From: Streptomyces sp. NBC_01445
Lineage (GTDB): Bacteria > Actinomycetota > Actinomycetes > Streptomycetales > Streptomycetaceae
Assembly: GCF_035918235.1 (NCBI RefSeq)
Contig: NZ_CP109485.1
Location: forward strand, 2,046,001 to 2,110,000
DNA: 64,000 bases
Direction: 5' to 3'
This document shows, piece by piece, positions 36,074 through 45,498 of this stretch. How positions within the stretch are numbered: position 1 is the first letter of the stretch; every line of letters begins with the position of its first letter. The notes beneath the pieces were generated by a model, which saw nothing but the letters and a program-made list of their open reading frames with translations, was not told the DNA's origin and searched no databases. The position numbers were made by a program, and so were the translations under genes.

Positions 36074-38527
36074 ATGCACGACGCCATGTTCCACGGCACC
36101 CTCGGCGATCTCCCCGAGCCGGGCGACAAGGGATACGCCACGGTCGATGGGCAGGGTGTGCTGACGGGCTGGAGCCCAGGTGCCCAGCGGCTGCTTGATT
36201 ACACCGCCGAGGAAGTCCGCGGGCGGCGCGGGGCAGACCTGCTGTATTTCCATGCCGACGCCGCCGGTCTCGTGGAGCGCTGCCGAGGGCGGGAGGCCAC
36301 CGCCCTCGGGGCGATAGCGCTGCGACACCGGGATGGCAGCCGAGTCGAGGTCGGTATGTGGGCCCATTCCCTCGTGTCCACCACCGGTGAGCCGTATTGG
36401 CTGGTCCAGGCGGAGAGCGCCGATGCCGTACGCCGAAAGAATCTCGGCCGCGCACTCCTGAAAGGCTTGTTCACCGAATCGCCTTTCCACATCGACGTAT
36501 TCGACACCCAGTTCCGCTTTGTCGCCCAAAATGCACGGCGCTTGAAAGGTTTCAGGAACCAGGATTCCCTGGGGCGCACCATGCGGGAGGTGGCCCCGGC
36601 CGGAGTGATGGACATGACGGCCTTCGAGAGCCGCCAGCGGCAGGTCCTGGCCACCGGTGAAGCGCTGGTCGCCACTGAGGTGCACGCCCGGGCTCCCGAT
36701 GACCCGGACCGGTACCAAGCCTTTTCGGAGACAATCGTTCCGCTGCGAAGCGACTCCGACGAGGTGATCGGACTGGCACACGTGGTGTTCGAAGTGACCG
36801 AGCGAGTCCGGGCACGGGAGCGGCTGGCCCTGGTCAACGACGCGAGCGCGAAGATCGGCAGCACACTTGACGTCCTGCACACCGCGCAGGAACTGACTGA
36901 CGTGGCCGTCCCCCTCCTGGCCGATCATTCCTATGTCAACCTACTGGACTCGGTGTTCGGGGGCGATGAGCCAGTTGCCGGTCCCGTCTCCGAGGCCATG
37001 CCACTGCGCCGTGCGGCAAGTTCGACTGTCCCTGAGGGTCCGCTGGAACCAGTGGTCGCGACGGGGGACGTCGACCCGTTCACCTCCGGGGCCAGGTCCT
37101 TGTTCACCCGTGCTTTGGCCAGTGGCGAACCCCTGCTACTGACGAGCGAAGAGGTGATAGCCGCCATCACCGCGGTTGCCCCTCAACGGGCCGCGTTGGT
37201 CCGCGAATACGGCGTCCACTCGTGGCTGCTGGTACCGATGTTCGCGCGAGGAGCCGCGCTCGGTGCGGCGGTCTTCCTACGCCACCGGGGGACGCATGCG
37301 TTCGAGGCGGACGACGTGCTGCTGGCCGAGGATTTTGTGGCGCGTGCCGCCGTGTGCATCGACAACGCGAGGCGGTACACCCGCGAGCGGACGACGGCAT
37401 TGGCGCTGCAACGCAGTCTGCTGCCGCAGCAGATACCGATGCTCGGTGCTGTGGAAGTGGCGTCACGCTATCTGCCGGCCTGCGGTCACGCGGTGCTGGG
37501 TGGTGCCTGGTTCGACGTGATTCCGCTGTCGGGCGCGCGGGTGGCCTTGGTGGTGGGAGATGTGGTCGGGCATGGCCTGCAGTCGGCGGTGACCATGGGA
37601 CGGCTGCGTACCGCGGTGCGCACCCTCGCGGATCTCGACCTGTCGCCTGAGGAGTTGCTCACCCATCTGGATGACCAGGTCAACCGGTTCCAGGAGGAAC
37701 ATCGGGAGGGACTCACAGGCGGGGCGGCCGGAACGACATGCGTGTACGCGGTGTTCGATCCCATCGCACGGCGATGCACGGTGGCGCGGGCGGGACATCC
37801 GCCACCTGCGCGGGTGACGGCGGACGGGAAGGTCGAGTTCATCGATCTGCCCGGCGATCCTCCGCTCGGTCGCGGCGGAGCCCCGTTCGAGAGCGGCGAG
37901 GTGATTCTGGCTGACGGGGAACTGCTCGTGTTGTACACCGACGGCCCGGCGCACGCACCGGAGCAGAGCGCGGAGACTGCTCTCGCACGGCTCCGCGAGG
38001 CACTGTCCGACACCCAGCTCACCCCTCCGCCTGGGCTCGACGGTGTCTGCGACGCGATGATCCGCCACTTGATGCCGGCCTGCCCGCAGGACGATGCGGC
38101 CCTGCTCGTAGCGCGGGTACACGGGCTTGCCCCGGACCGGCACGTCACCTGGGATCTGGCGGCCGAGCCCGAGGTCGTTGGCGAGGCACGCGCGCTCGCG
38201 AACCGGAAACTGGCCGAATGGGGCCTGGAGGAACTGGAGTTCACCACGGAACTCGTGGTCAGCGAACTGGTCACCAATGCCATCCGCTACGGCAGCCCGC
38301 CGATCCAGTTGCGGCTGATCCGCGACGGCAACCTGATCTGCGAGGTCACCGACGGCAGCAGCACCTCCCCCCACATCCGGCGCGCACTGGAGACCGACGA
38401 GGGAGGACGCGGGCTGTACATGGTCGCCCAGCTCACCCAGCTATGGGGCACCCGCTACCACCCCCGCGGCAAAACCATCTGGGCCGAGCAACCCCTCCCC
38501 AACAGCGCTGATGCCGTTGCCAGGTAG
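36074..38527 (+). CDS. PAS-GAF-PP2C(SpoIIE)-HATPase phosphatase/anti-sigma regulator
   Basis: The 817-residue product has two PAS-like domains (15-125 and 130-250, ending VVFEVTERVRARERLALVND), a GAF domain (260-430), a SpoIIE/PP2C domain (445-680) and an HATPase domain (700-810; ELVVSELVTNAIRYG and DEGGRGLYMV). It would dephosphorylate a STAS antagonist and may also act as an anti-sigma kinase. VGDVVGHG, LYTDG and CPQDDAALL are kept, but the usual GGDWFD is GGAWFD, losing one metal Asp. ATG is fixed by an in-frame TGA two codons upstream. It is homologous to the divergent gene at 32179-34506. Confidence 0.88.
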   Translation: MHDAMFHGTLGDLPEPGDKGYATVDGQGVLTGWSPGAQRLLDYTAEEVRGRRGADLLYFHADAAGLVERCRGREATALGAIALRHRDGSRVEVGMWAHSLVSTTGEPYWLVQAESADAVRRKNLGRALLKGLFTESPFHIDVFDTQFRFVAQNARRLKGFRNQDSLGRTMREVAPAGVMDMTAFESRQRQVLATGEALVATEVHARAPDDPDRYQAFSETIVPLRSDSDEVIGLAHVVFEVTERVRARERLALVNDASAKIGSTLDVLHTAQELTDVAVPLLADHSYVNLLDSVFGGDEPVAGPVSEAMPLRRAASSTVPEGPLEPVVATGDVDPFTSGARSLFTRALASGEPLLLTSEEVIAAITAVAPQRAALVREYGVHSWLLVPMFARGAALGAAVFLRHRGTHAFEADDVLLAEDFVARAAVCIDNARRYTRERTTALALQRSLLPQQIPMLGAVEVASRYLPACGHAVLGGAWFDVIPLSGARVALVVGDVVGHGLQSAVTMGRLRTAVRTLADLDLSPEELLTHLDDQVNRFQEEHREGLTGGAAGTTCVYAVFDPIARRCTVARAGHPPPARVTADGKVEFIDLPGDPPLGRGGAPFESGEVILADGELLVLYTDGPAHAPEQSAETALARLREALSDTQLTPPPGLDGVCDAMIRHLMPACPQDDAALLVARVHGLAPDRHVTWDLAAEPEVVGEARALANRKLAEWGLEELEFTTELVVSELVTNAIRYGSPPIQLRLIRDGNLICEVTDGSSTSPHIRRALETDEGGRGLYMVAQLTQLWGTRYHPRGKTIWAEQPLPNSADAVAR

Positions 38528-38879
38528 CTCCGGACCTCGGGGCCGCTTGCCCGGTGGACGCTCACGGTGGCCTCGGCTCCGGTGATGCGGGTGCTCGTGC
38601 TGACTGAGAACATGATCGCCGATCCGACGCCGGGCTGCCGAGACACCCTGGGCGGTATCCGCCACGCGGAAGCCGTACCAGGCTGGGCGAGGATTCTCAG
38701 TCGCTGAACCCCAAGTGGGCGAAGGCGACATCCCGTATCGTGGCCCGTCCCGCGAGGTGAAGACCCCATGCCTGCTGGGCCGTTTCGGCGAGCCACCGCG
38801 GGACAGTTCCGCCCTGATCCGCGGTGTCGCGCAGCTCCTCACCACCGATCCGTCCACAAGCAAGAGGGCAAGCGCCGCT
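38528..38879. other. About 350 bases without a recognisable gene
   Basis: This is the convergent gap between the PP2C/HATPase gene and the TetR gene. Frames on either strand carry no recognisable domain. A weak minus-strand frame (VADTAQGVSAARRR region) has no start signal. Confidence 0.45.
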
Positions 38880-39536
38880 TCAGCGCTGCTCAGCCACACC
38901 GACGATGCGTAGCGCGATGTCGCCGTACTGGTAGGCGAGTTGGTCGACGCTGAACTCGCCCACCTCGTGGAACCAGCTGGACACACCGATACCCATGTCC
39001 AGGATCGAGTACGAGGCGATCCTCGCCGACTGAACATGGAAGACGCCCTCGGCGGCGCCCCGCTCGATGAGTTCGCGGAAGCGGCGTTCGTAGGCGCTGC
39101 GGCGGCTGAGGACCCTGTCCTGGTCGGGCTGCTCCAGGCTGCCGATCTCACGGTTGCCGACGAACGCCTCCAGGCGATGGCGCGCGTGGTAGCGGATGTG
39201 CGCCTCCACGGAGCGGCGCAACTGCTCGTGGGCGTCGTCCACTCCGGCGACGGCCGCCGTGTTGTCGGCGATGAGCTGCTCCATCGTCCCGATCATGATC
39301 TCCACCAGCAGCTCGTGCTTGGACGCCACGTGTTTGTAGAGGCTCGGACCGCGGATGCCGACCGCGGCCCCGATGTCGGTCATGGTGGTGGACCGATAGC
39401 CCTGCGCGGCGAACAGTTGCAGCGCGGCCTGCCGGATCGCCGACCGGCGGTCGGACGGGGAGGAGCCCCCGGACTGCGCCGGTCGGTGCGGACGTTCGTA
39501 GGACCCGTCTTGGGTCGCACCTTGAGCTGCACGCAT
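38880..39536 (-). CDS. TetR-family regulator, local to the ACAD-kinase-SDR operon
   Basis: The 218-residue product has a disordered basic N-terminus, then the TetR HTH (IRQAALQLFAAQGYRSTTMT, DIGAAVGIRGPSLYKHVASK at about 33-78), and a TetR_C-type ligand domain with YSILDMGIGVSSWFHEVGEF near the end, as in KstR2/FadR-like regulators of acyl-CoA catabolism. It is divergent from the acyl-CoA dehydrogenase operon, and both sides of the gap carry GGCTAATG elements. The likely inducer is an acyl-CoA from that pathway. Confidence 0.87.
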   Translation of the reverse strand: MRAAQGATQDGSYERPHRPAQSGGSSPSDRRSAIRQAALQLFAAQGYRSTTMTDIGAAVGIRGPSLYKHVASKHELLVEIMIGTMEQLIADNTAAVAGVDDAHEQLRRSVEAHIRYHARHRLEAFVGNREIGSLEQPDQDRVLSRRSAYERRFRELIERGAAEGVFHVQSARIASYSILDMGIGVSSWFHEVGEFSVDQLAYQYGDIALRIVGVAEQR

Positions 39537-39555
39537 CCGAACCCCCCGAAGCTAT

Positions 39556-39667
39556 CCATCATTAGCCGCGCCTCCGGCCTCAAGCATCACACTATAGCCG
39601 CCGCTTTCGCCCGTGGCCTTGACACAGGACTCGCTTCAGCCCTCTCATGGCTAATGGTTAGTAGCCA
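39556..39667. promoter_or_regulatory. Divergent promoter region with TetR-type operators
   Basis: TGGCTAATGGTTAGTAGCCA (39648-39667) has 6-bp arms TGGCTA/TAGCCA and a nested CTAA-TGG-TTAG dyad. It lies 16 bases ahead of the dehydrogenase ATG. A second GGCTAATG-containing element lies on the minus strand near 39556-39567, facing the tetR gene. TTGACA at 39619-39624 is a candidate plus-strand -35. The sites fit autorepression plus repression of the operon. Confidence 0.6.
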
Positions 39668-39683
39668 AGATCAGAGGTGAAGC

Positions 39684-40886
39684 ATGACCATCGGGTTCGA
39701 GATCGACGACAGGGTCGCCGACATCGCGCGGCGCACCACCGACTTCGTTCGAGATGTGGTGATACCTGAGGAACAGGCATGCGACGGGAACGTCCATACG
39801 GGGCCGGAACCACTGCGCCGCCGATTGCAGGAGGCCGCCCGGACGGCCGGGGTGTTCGCCCCGCACGTGGGCACCGACTGGGGCGGGCTCGGGCTCGACC
39901 TGTGCGGGCAGGCGGTGGTGTTCGAGGCGGCCGGACACTCGCTGCTGGGACCGCTCGCCCTCAACTGCGCGGCGCCCGACGAGGGCAATATGCATCTGCT
40001 CGAAGTCGTCGCCACAGCGGAGCAGAAAGAGCGGTATCTGCGGCGTTTGGCCGCCGGTGAGGTGCGGTCCTGCTTCGCGATGACCGAACCGGCGCCGGGC
40101 GCGGGTTCCGACCCGCGCGCGCTCGCCACGACCGCGACGAGGATCGACGGCGGCTGGCGGATCGACGGCCGCAAGTGGTTCATCAGCGGTGCGGACGGCG
40201 CAGGCTTCGCCATCTGTATGGCCCGCACCAGCGGCGGCCCCGGCGACGCCGGCGGCGCGACGATGTTCCTCGTCGACGCCGACAACCCCGGCATGAAGAT
40301 CGTCCGGAACATCGACACCCTCGACCAGGGACTGTTCGGCGGACACAGCGAGGTCGTGTTCGAGAACTGCGAAGTGGGCGACGACGCCGTACTGGGCGAG
40401 GTGGACCAGGGATTCAAGTACGCGCAGGTGCGCCTGGGCCCCGCCCGGATGACGCACTGCATGCGCTGGCTCGGAGTGGCGCGCCGGGCACAGGACATCG
40501 CCCTGGAGCGCGCCGCCGAGCGCTCGGCCTTCGGTAGGCCGCTGGCCGAACTGGGCATGGTGCAACAGCTGTTGGCCGACTCCGAGATCGACATCGAGAC
40601 CAGCCGTGCGGTCCTGTGGCGGGCCTGCTGGGAGCTGGACCAGGGCCGCTCGGCCGCACAGCACACCTCCATCGCGAAGACGTACGTCTCCGAGGCCGTG
40701 AACCGGGTCGTCGACCGTGCGGTGCAGGTGTGCGGCGCACTCGGTATCTCGGGGGACGCCCCGCTGTCGCGGCTGTACCGCGAGGTGCGTCCGTTCCGGA
40801 TCTACGACGGCCCGTCCGAGACCCACCGCTGGGCGATCGCCAAGCGCGCGGTGCGGACGGCACGGGAGCGGAGGGCCGCGCGGTGA
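39684..40886 (+). CDS. Acyl-CoA dehydrogenase, ACAD10/11 (LvaC) type
   Basis: The 400-residue product has the three-part ACAD fold. It carries the ACAD10/11-type text LNCAAPDEGNMHLLEVV, SCFAMTEPAPGAGSD, QVRLGPARMTHCMRWLGVAR and RIYDGPSETHRWAIAKRAV. In ACAD10/11 and LvaC the ACAD works with a kinase of the APH family to remove a phosphorylated 4-hydroxyl from an acyl-CoA. That partner kinase follows immediately with a four-base overlap, and an SDR follows that. A plain alpha,beta-dehydrogenase role remains possible. FAD-bound, cytoplasmic. Confidence 0.88.
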   Translation: MTIGFEIDDRVADIARRTTDFVRDVVIPEEQACDGNVHTGPEPLRRRLQEAARTAGVFAPHVGTDWGGLGLDLCGQAVVFEAAGHSLLGPLALNCAAPDEGNMHLLEVVATAEQKERYLRRLAAGEVRSCFAMTEPAPGAGSDPRALATTATRIDGGWRIDGRKWFISGADGAGFAICMARTSGGPGDAGGATMFLVDADNPGMKIVRNIDTLDQGLFGGHSEVVFENCEVGDDAVLGEVDQGFKYAQVRLGPARMTHCMRWLGVARRAQDIALERAAERSAFGRPLAELGMVQQLLADSEIDIETSRAVLWRACWELDQGRSAAQHTSIAKTYVSEAVNRVVDRAVQVCGALGISGDAPLSRLYREVRPFRIYDGPSETHRWAIAKRAVRTARERRAAR

Positions 40887-41911
40887 CCACCTCCGAGGAG
40901 GCCGTGGTCGGCGTCGACGTGCCCGCCCTGCGGCGCTACTTCGAGCGCCATGTACCGGATTTCACGGGTGAGTTGCGGATCGCGCTGTTGCAGGGCGGGC
41001 GCTCCAATCTCACGTACGACGTCACCGATGGGACGCACCGGTGGGTGCTGCGCAGGCCGCCGCTGGGCGTGCTGACGCCGACCGCGCACGACATGGACCG
41101 CGAGTACCGCGTCGTCGCCGCGCTCGGCGGCACCGGGGTGCCGGTCGCCAGGGCAGTGCTGTCGTGCACGCACTCGGACGTGATCGGGGCGCCGTTCTGC
41201 GTCGTCGACTTCGTGGAGGGGCCGGTGCTGCGCGACGGCGACCGGGCCGCCGAGCTGCCGCCCGCCGACGCGCGAAGCGCCGCCGAGGCGCTCGTCGACG
41301 CGCTGGCGGCGCTGCACTCAGTCGATGCCGCCGCTGTCGGGCTCGGCGACTTCGGCCGCCCCGACGGCTATCTGGAGCGTCAGGTGCGCCGGTGGAGAGG
41401 CCAATGGGACAAGGTCGCCACCCGGACGCTGCCCGACGTCGACGAACTGCACGGCAGGCTCGCCCGCGCCCTGCCCGCGAGCGGCGCGCCGACGATCGTG
41501 CACGGCGACTACCGCCTCGACAACACCATCCTGGCCCCGGGCGACTTCGGCCGGATCGCCGCGATCGTCGACTGGGAGATGGCCACACTCGGCGATCCGC
41601 TCGCCGACCTCGGAATGCTCCTCATGTACTGGGACGCGACCTGCGAACCGGTCCTCGGGGCACGCCACGTCCCGACGGCCAACCCCGGTTTCCCTTCCGG
41701 GCAGGAGCTGGCCGAGCGCTACGCCGCCAAGTCCGGCCGTGATGTCCGATCCCTGCGCTACTACCAGGCGTTGGCCTGCTTCAAGCTCGCCGTCATCGCG
41801 GAGGGCATCCACGCCCGCTACGCGGCGGGGCAGACCGTCGGCACCGGTTTCGAGCGGGTCGGCTCCGCGGTGCCCGCGCTGCTGAACTCAGGACTGGAGC
41901 TGCTGTCGTGA
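40883..41911 (+). CDS. APH-family phosphotransferase, ACAD10/11 kinase (LvaA) type
   Basis: The 342-residue product has an aminoglycoside-phosphotransferase fold: N-lobe QGGRSNLTYDVTDG, catalytic loop IVHGDYRLDNTIL and metal Asp in AIVDWEMATLGDPLADLGML. This is the text of the kinase half of mammalian ACAD10/11 and of LvaA, which phosphorylate the hydroxyl of 4-hydroxyacyl-CoAs. The GTG start overlaps the dehydrogenase stop. Resistance to an antibiotic is unlikely given the operon. Confidence 0.88.
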   Translation: MTTSEEAVVGVDVPALRRYFERHVPDFTGELRIALLQGGRSNLTYDVTDGTHRWVLRRPPLGVLTPTAHDMDREYRVVAALGGTGVPVARAVLSCTHSDVIGAPFCVVDFVEGPVLRDGDRAAELPPADARSAAEALVDALAALHSVDAAAVGLGDFGRPDGYLERQVRRWRGQWDKVATRTLPDVDELHGRLARALPASGAPTIVHGDYRLDNTILAPGDFGRIAAIVDWEMATLGDPLADLGMLLMYWDATCEPVLGARHVPTANPGFPSGQELAERYAAKSGRDVRSLRYYQALACFKLAVIAEGIHARYAAGQTVGTGFERVGSAVPALLNSGLELLS

Positions 41912-41943
41912 CCGCGACCACACCGTCGTACGAAGGAGACACC

Positions 41944-42702
41944 GTGCGAGACCGCCTGTCCGGACAGATCGCCCTCGTCACCGGGGCCACCGGCGGCATC
42001 GGAGACGCCGTGTCACGGCGGCTGGCGGCGGAAGGCGCCACCGTCGTGGTCACCGACATCGACGCCGGCCGCTGCGAAGAGCTGGCGAAGGAGCTGACGG
42101 CCGGCGGGGCACGGGCGCTCGGCCTCGCCCTGGACGTCAGCGACGAGGACGCGTGGCGCGGCGCGGTCGACCGGGTGGTCGCCGAACTCGGCGGCCTGAC
42201 GGTGCTCGTCAACAACGCGGGCATCGCCGAGATGCGGACCGTGGAGACGGAGACCCAGGAGTCCTGGGACAAGGTCATCGCGGTGACGCAGGGCGGTGTC
42301 TGGCTCGGCATGAAACACGGCGGGCCCGCGATCGAGCGCTCCGGTGGCGGCTCGATCGTCAACATCGCCTCGATCTTCGGTACGGTCGGCGGCTTCGGCA
42401 GCCAGTTCTCGTACCACGCGGCCAAGGGCGCGGTCCGGCTGATGACCAAGAACGCGGCCCTGCACTGGGCCACCCGCGGAGTCCGTGTCAACTCCCTCCA
42501 CCCCGGCTTCATCGAGACGCCCCTGTCCCGCGAACTGTGGCGGGGCACACCCCGGCACACCGCGATGGTCGAGGGCACTCCGATGGCGCGGCTCGGCAGG
42601 CCCGACGAGGTCGCGGGGGCGGTCGCGTTCCTGGCCTCCGCGGACGCGAGCTTCGTCACCGGCTCCGAGCTGTACGTGGACGGCGGCTGGACAGCGCGCT
42701 GA
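41944..42702 (+). CDS. Short-chain dehydrogenase/reductase
   Basis: The 252-residue classical SDR has TGATGGIG for NAD(P) binding, NNAG, and the catalytic Ser in IASIFG with YHAAK; the end is SELYVDGGWTAR. The GTG at 41944 has GAAGGAG five bases upstream and starts close to the Rossmann fold. A GTG at 41908 overlapping the kinase stop is the alternative. In an Lva-like scheme it would interconvert the 4-oxo and 4-hydroxy acyl-CoA. It is the last gene before a strong terminator. Confidence 0.88.
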   Translation: MRDRLSGQIALVTGATGGIGDAVSRRLAAEGATVVVTDIDAGRCEELAKELTAGGARALGLALDVSDEDAWRGAVDRVVAELGGLTVLVNNAGIAEMRTVETETQESWDKVIAVTQGGVWLGMKHGGPAIERSGGGSIVNIASIFGTVGGFGSQFSYHAAKGAVRLMTKNAALHWATRGVRVNSLHPGFIETPLSRELWRGTPRHTAMVEGTPMARLGRPDEVAGAVAFLASADASFVTGSELYVDGGWTAR

Positions 42703-42710
42703 CGGACAAC

Positions 42711-42748
42711 GCGGAAGGGGGCGCGGCGGTTGCCGCGCCCCCTTCCGC
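42711..42748. terminator. Bidirectional hairpin terminator
   Basis: Perfect 17-bp arms GCGGAAGGGGGCGCGGC (42711-42727) and its complement (42732-42748) with a GGTT loop lie between the convergent SDR and MBL-fold genes, serving both. Confidence 0.9.
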
Positions 42749-42762
42749 CCGTACGTGCACTG

Positions 42763-43803
42763 TCAACGCACCCGCGTGTACTGGTTCACCCCGTCCCGGA
42801 ACGCCACCGTGGCCCGGCCCCGGAGCACGAGCACGTCCAGGTGCGCCGCCGTCTCGTTGACCGCGAGCATCTGGTTGAACTCGCTGAGCTCGCCGAAGGG
42901 CACCTCGCGGCGCGTCCAGCCCAGTTCGCGCGCCACCGCGTGGGCATCGAGCGTGCCGTCGCCCATCGCCACCAGACTCTTGGCCAGCCGGTCGTCGTGG
43001 TGCGTGAGCAGCTCGGCGACGCGGGTGTGGGCGCTGTCGGCGACCGGTCCGTGCGCAGGCAGCAGGCGTGTGTCCGCGTACTGGGTCATCAGACGCAGGG
43101 AGTCCAGATAGTCGGCGAGCGGCTTGCCTCCGGGCTCGGCCAGTTCGAAGCCGATGGACGGCGTGATGTGCGGCAGGACGTGGTCCCCGGAGAACAGGAG
43201 CCCGCGCTGTTCGTCCAGGAAGACCACATGTCCCTTGGTGTGTCCGGGGGTTGGCACGACCCGCAGTGCGTGGTCACCGAAGCTCAGGGTCTCCGCGCCG
43301 AGCCAACGGTCGGGGGCCTCCCACACGGTCGGGTCGTAGCCGCCGTGGTCCATGGCCTGGACGCGGTCGGCCAGGTCGCCGGCGCCCGCCCTGCGCAACG
43401 TCTCCAGCGAGCCCGCGGGCTCGTCGCTGCGCAGCCGGTCGAGCATCTCCAGGCCCGGACGCTCGCCCGCGCCCAGGTACACGCGCGAGCCGAGGAGCCG
43501 GCGCAGCTCGACGGCGTTCGTGTAGTGGTCGCGATGGATGTGCGTGACCAGGATGTGGCTGATGTCGCCGAGGTCGCGGCCTATGGCGGCCAGGGCCTCC
43601 TCGAGTGCCTTGCGCGCCTCGGGGATCGCCCAGCCGCCGTCGATCATGACGATGCCGTCATCGTCCGCCAGGTTCTCCAGCAGATAGACGTTGACGGCGT
43701 GCAGCCCGTCGTTCGGCAGCGGCAGGGGAACGCGGTGCACCCCGGGCTGCACGGTCTGGATTCCGGCTGCGGCCCATGGGCCCTGGTCGAACCGCGTGGT
43801 CAT
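42763..43803 (-). CDS. Metallo-beta-lactamase-fold hydrolase
   Basis: The 346-residue product has the MBL signature HIHRDH (H88, H90, D92, H93), with further ligands in PTPGHTKGH and SGDHVLP and a C-terminal helical domain. The length and C-terminal extension match MBL hydrolases found in acyl-CoA clusters, which may be thioesterases or lactonases. It is the last gene of the minus-strand operon headed by the LivK-type binding protein. A lactonase or thioesterase role would suit the adjacent CoA ligase, but the substrate is unknown. Confidence 0.87.
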   Translation of the reverse strand: MTTRFDQGPWAAAGIQTVQPGVHRVPLPLPNDGLHAVNVYLLENLADDDGIVMIDGGWAIPEARKALEEALAAIGRDLGDISHILVTHIHRDHYTNAVELRRLLGSRVYLGAGERPGLEMLDRLRSDEPAGSLETLRRAGAGDLADRVQAMDHGGYDPTVWEAPDRWLGAETLSFGDHALRVVPTPGHTKGHVVFLDEQRGLLFSGDHVLPHITPSIGFELAEPGGKPLADYLDSLRLMTQYADTRLLPAHGPVADSAHTRVAELLTHHDDRLAKSLVAMGDGTLDAHAVARELGWTRREVPFGELSEFNQMLAVNETAAHLDVLVLRGRATVAFRDGVNQYTRVR

Positions 43804-43861
43804 GATGCTCCCTTGCTGGCTGGTGCTGGTGTGTCTGTGTGGATCGTCCCGGCCTCGTGGA

Positions 43862-45388
43862 TCAGGCCGGGCCGGGAGTGTTCGTGCGCAGCCGGTGGGC
43901 CAGTTCGCGGGCCCCGGACCGGTCGAGCTTGCCGACCTTGGTCTGCGGCAGCTCCTCGATCCCGTAGACGAACTCGGGCCACTTGGTCCTGGACAGGCCG
44001 ACGCTGTCGAGGTGGCCGGTCACCTCCGCCAGGTCGATGCCGCCGCCGTCCTCGGTGACGACGAGCAGCGCGATGCGTTCGCCGAGCACCTCGTCCGGGA
44101 CGGCCGCGACGCAGGCCCGCGCGACCCGCGGATAGCTGGCGACGGCACGCTCGATCTCGGTGATGTCGATGTTCCGGCCACCGCGGATGATGATGTCCTT
44201 CTCGCGGCCCATGATGCTGATGGTGCCGTCGTCATGGGTCATCAGCAGGTCGCCGGTGGGGAAGTAGCCGTCCTCGGTCAGCGTCGGCGCCTCGACCTTG
44301 CCGTCGCGTGCGTAGCCGAGGAAGAGGGAAGGCCCGCGCACCTGCGCGCGGCCCGACACCCCGGGTCCCGCCGTGTCGCCTTCGGGGGTGAGTGCGCGCA
44401 GGTCCGTGCCGGGAAAGGGGCGGCCGTCCCTGCCGAGCCGGATCTCCTCGGGTTCGTCGGGGCGCGGCGAGGTGTGGCCGAGACACTCGGACATGCCGAA
44501 GACGCGCAGGATCCGCGTGCCCAGGGACTGTTCGGCGCGCGCGAGGGCGCCGCGGTCCATCGGACCGCCTCCCACGGTGATCGCGCGGACTCCCCCGAGG
44601 ATGCCGGAGCCGGCCGCCTCGGCTCCCATCTGCAGGGCCATCGTCGGCACGCACATGGTCCAGCGCACCTGTGCCTCTGCCATCCGCTGCAGAGCGACGG
44701 CCCGGTCCCACTTCGTCATCAGGACGAGCGGGCCGCCCAGGAGAAGTGCGAGGTAGACGCCGAAGCAGTACGCGGCCGTCGACGACAGCGGGACGATCGC
44801 GGCCACTGCGTCTCCGCGCGTCAGGCCGTTGATCTCGATGGTGCTCGTGCCCGCGTAGCGCAGGGCGTCCTCGGACTGGACGACGCCTTTGGGCCGCCCG
44901 GTCGAGCCGGAGGTCAGACCGATGAGGGCGCCGCCCGACCAGCGGCTCACGTCCCGCTGCCCGGGCGCGGCGTGACAGGTCCAGCCGTCGAGCACCGGGT
45001 CCGAGGTGAAGGCGGCTCCGGCCCCGCCCGTCATCAGCTCGGACACCCCCCATTCGTCCATCGCCGAGGGCTCGGCGACCACGGCGTCGGGGCGGATGTC
45101 CTCGAAGGCGGCCGCGAACTCGGCACGTGTGGTGTGCCGGTTGACCACCGCCAGGACCCCGTCGCCGAGTCCCACGGCCAGCGTGCCCGCGACGGTCCGC
45201 CATGAGTTGTCGGCCTGGAGCATGACGGTCCCGCCGGACCCGTCGCCTGCGCCGGCGGACATCGCCGAGGCGAGCCGGCCCGCCTCGGCGAGCAGCTCAC
45301 GCGCCGTGTGGCTGCCCGAGTCGTCGATGACGGCGACGAAGTCCGCCTGCTCGGCCCGTCGTTGGAACTCCTGCACTACCTGTCGCAT
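43862..45388 (-). CDS. AMP-dependent acyl-CoA synthetase/ligase
   Basis: The 508-residue ANL-superfamily enzyme has the P-loop GLTSGSTGRPKGVV (about 156-169), FGMSECLGHTSP as the A5 region, YFPTGDLLMTHDDG as the A7 motif, REKDIIIRGGRNIDITEIE as the A8 hinge and the catalytic Lys in LPQTKVGKLDR. It adenylates a carboxylic acid and transfers it to CoA, the entry step of the catabolic cluster. The family resembles cyclohexanecarboxylate or long-chain-like ligases. The specific acid cannot be predicted. Confidence 0.9.
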   Translation of the reverse strand: MRQVVQEFQRRAEQADFVAVIDDSGSHTARELLAEAGRLASAMSAGAGDGSGGTVMLQADNSWRTVAGTLAVGLGDGVLAVVNRHTTRAEFAAAFEDIRPDAVVAEPSAMDEWGVSELMTGGAGAAFTSDPVLDGWTCHAAPGQRDVSRWSGGALIGLTSGSTGRPKGVVQSEDALRYAGTSTIEINGLTRGDAVAAIVPLSSTAAYCFGVYLALLLGGPLVLMTKWDRAVALQRMAEAQVRWTMCVPTMALQMGAEAAGSGILGGVRAITVGGGPMDRGALARAEQSLGTRILRVFGMSECLGHTSPRPDEPEEIRLGRDGRPFPGTDLRALTPEGDTAGPGVSGRAQVRGPSLFLGYARDGKVEAPTLTEDGYFPTGDLLMTHDDGTISIMGREKDIIIRGGRNIDITEIERAVASYPRVARACVAAVPDEVLGERIALLVVTEDGGGIDLAEVTGHLDSVGLSRTKWPEFVYGIEELPQTKVGKLDRSGARELAHRLRTNTPGPA

Positions 45389-45498
45389 CCTGCTTCCTCG
45401 CTACGCTGTGCCGAACGCCGTGATGAACCCTGCTCTGTGCATGCCGTGCTGGATGTACTGGATGGTGTGGATGTAGTCATGCTGGATCTGTGGTGGCC

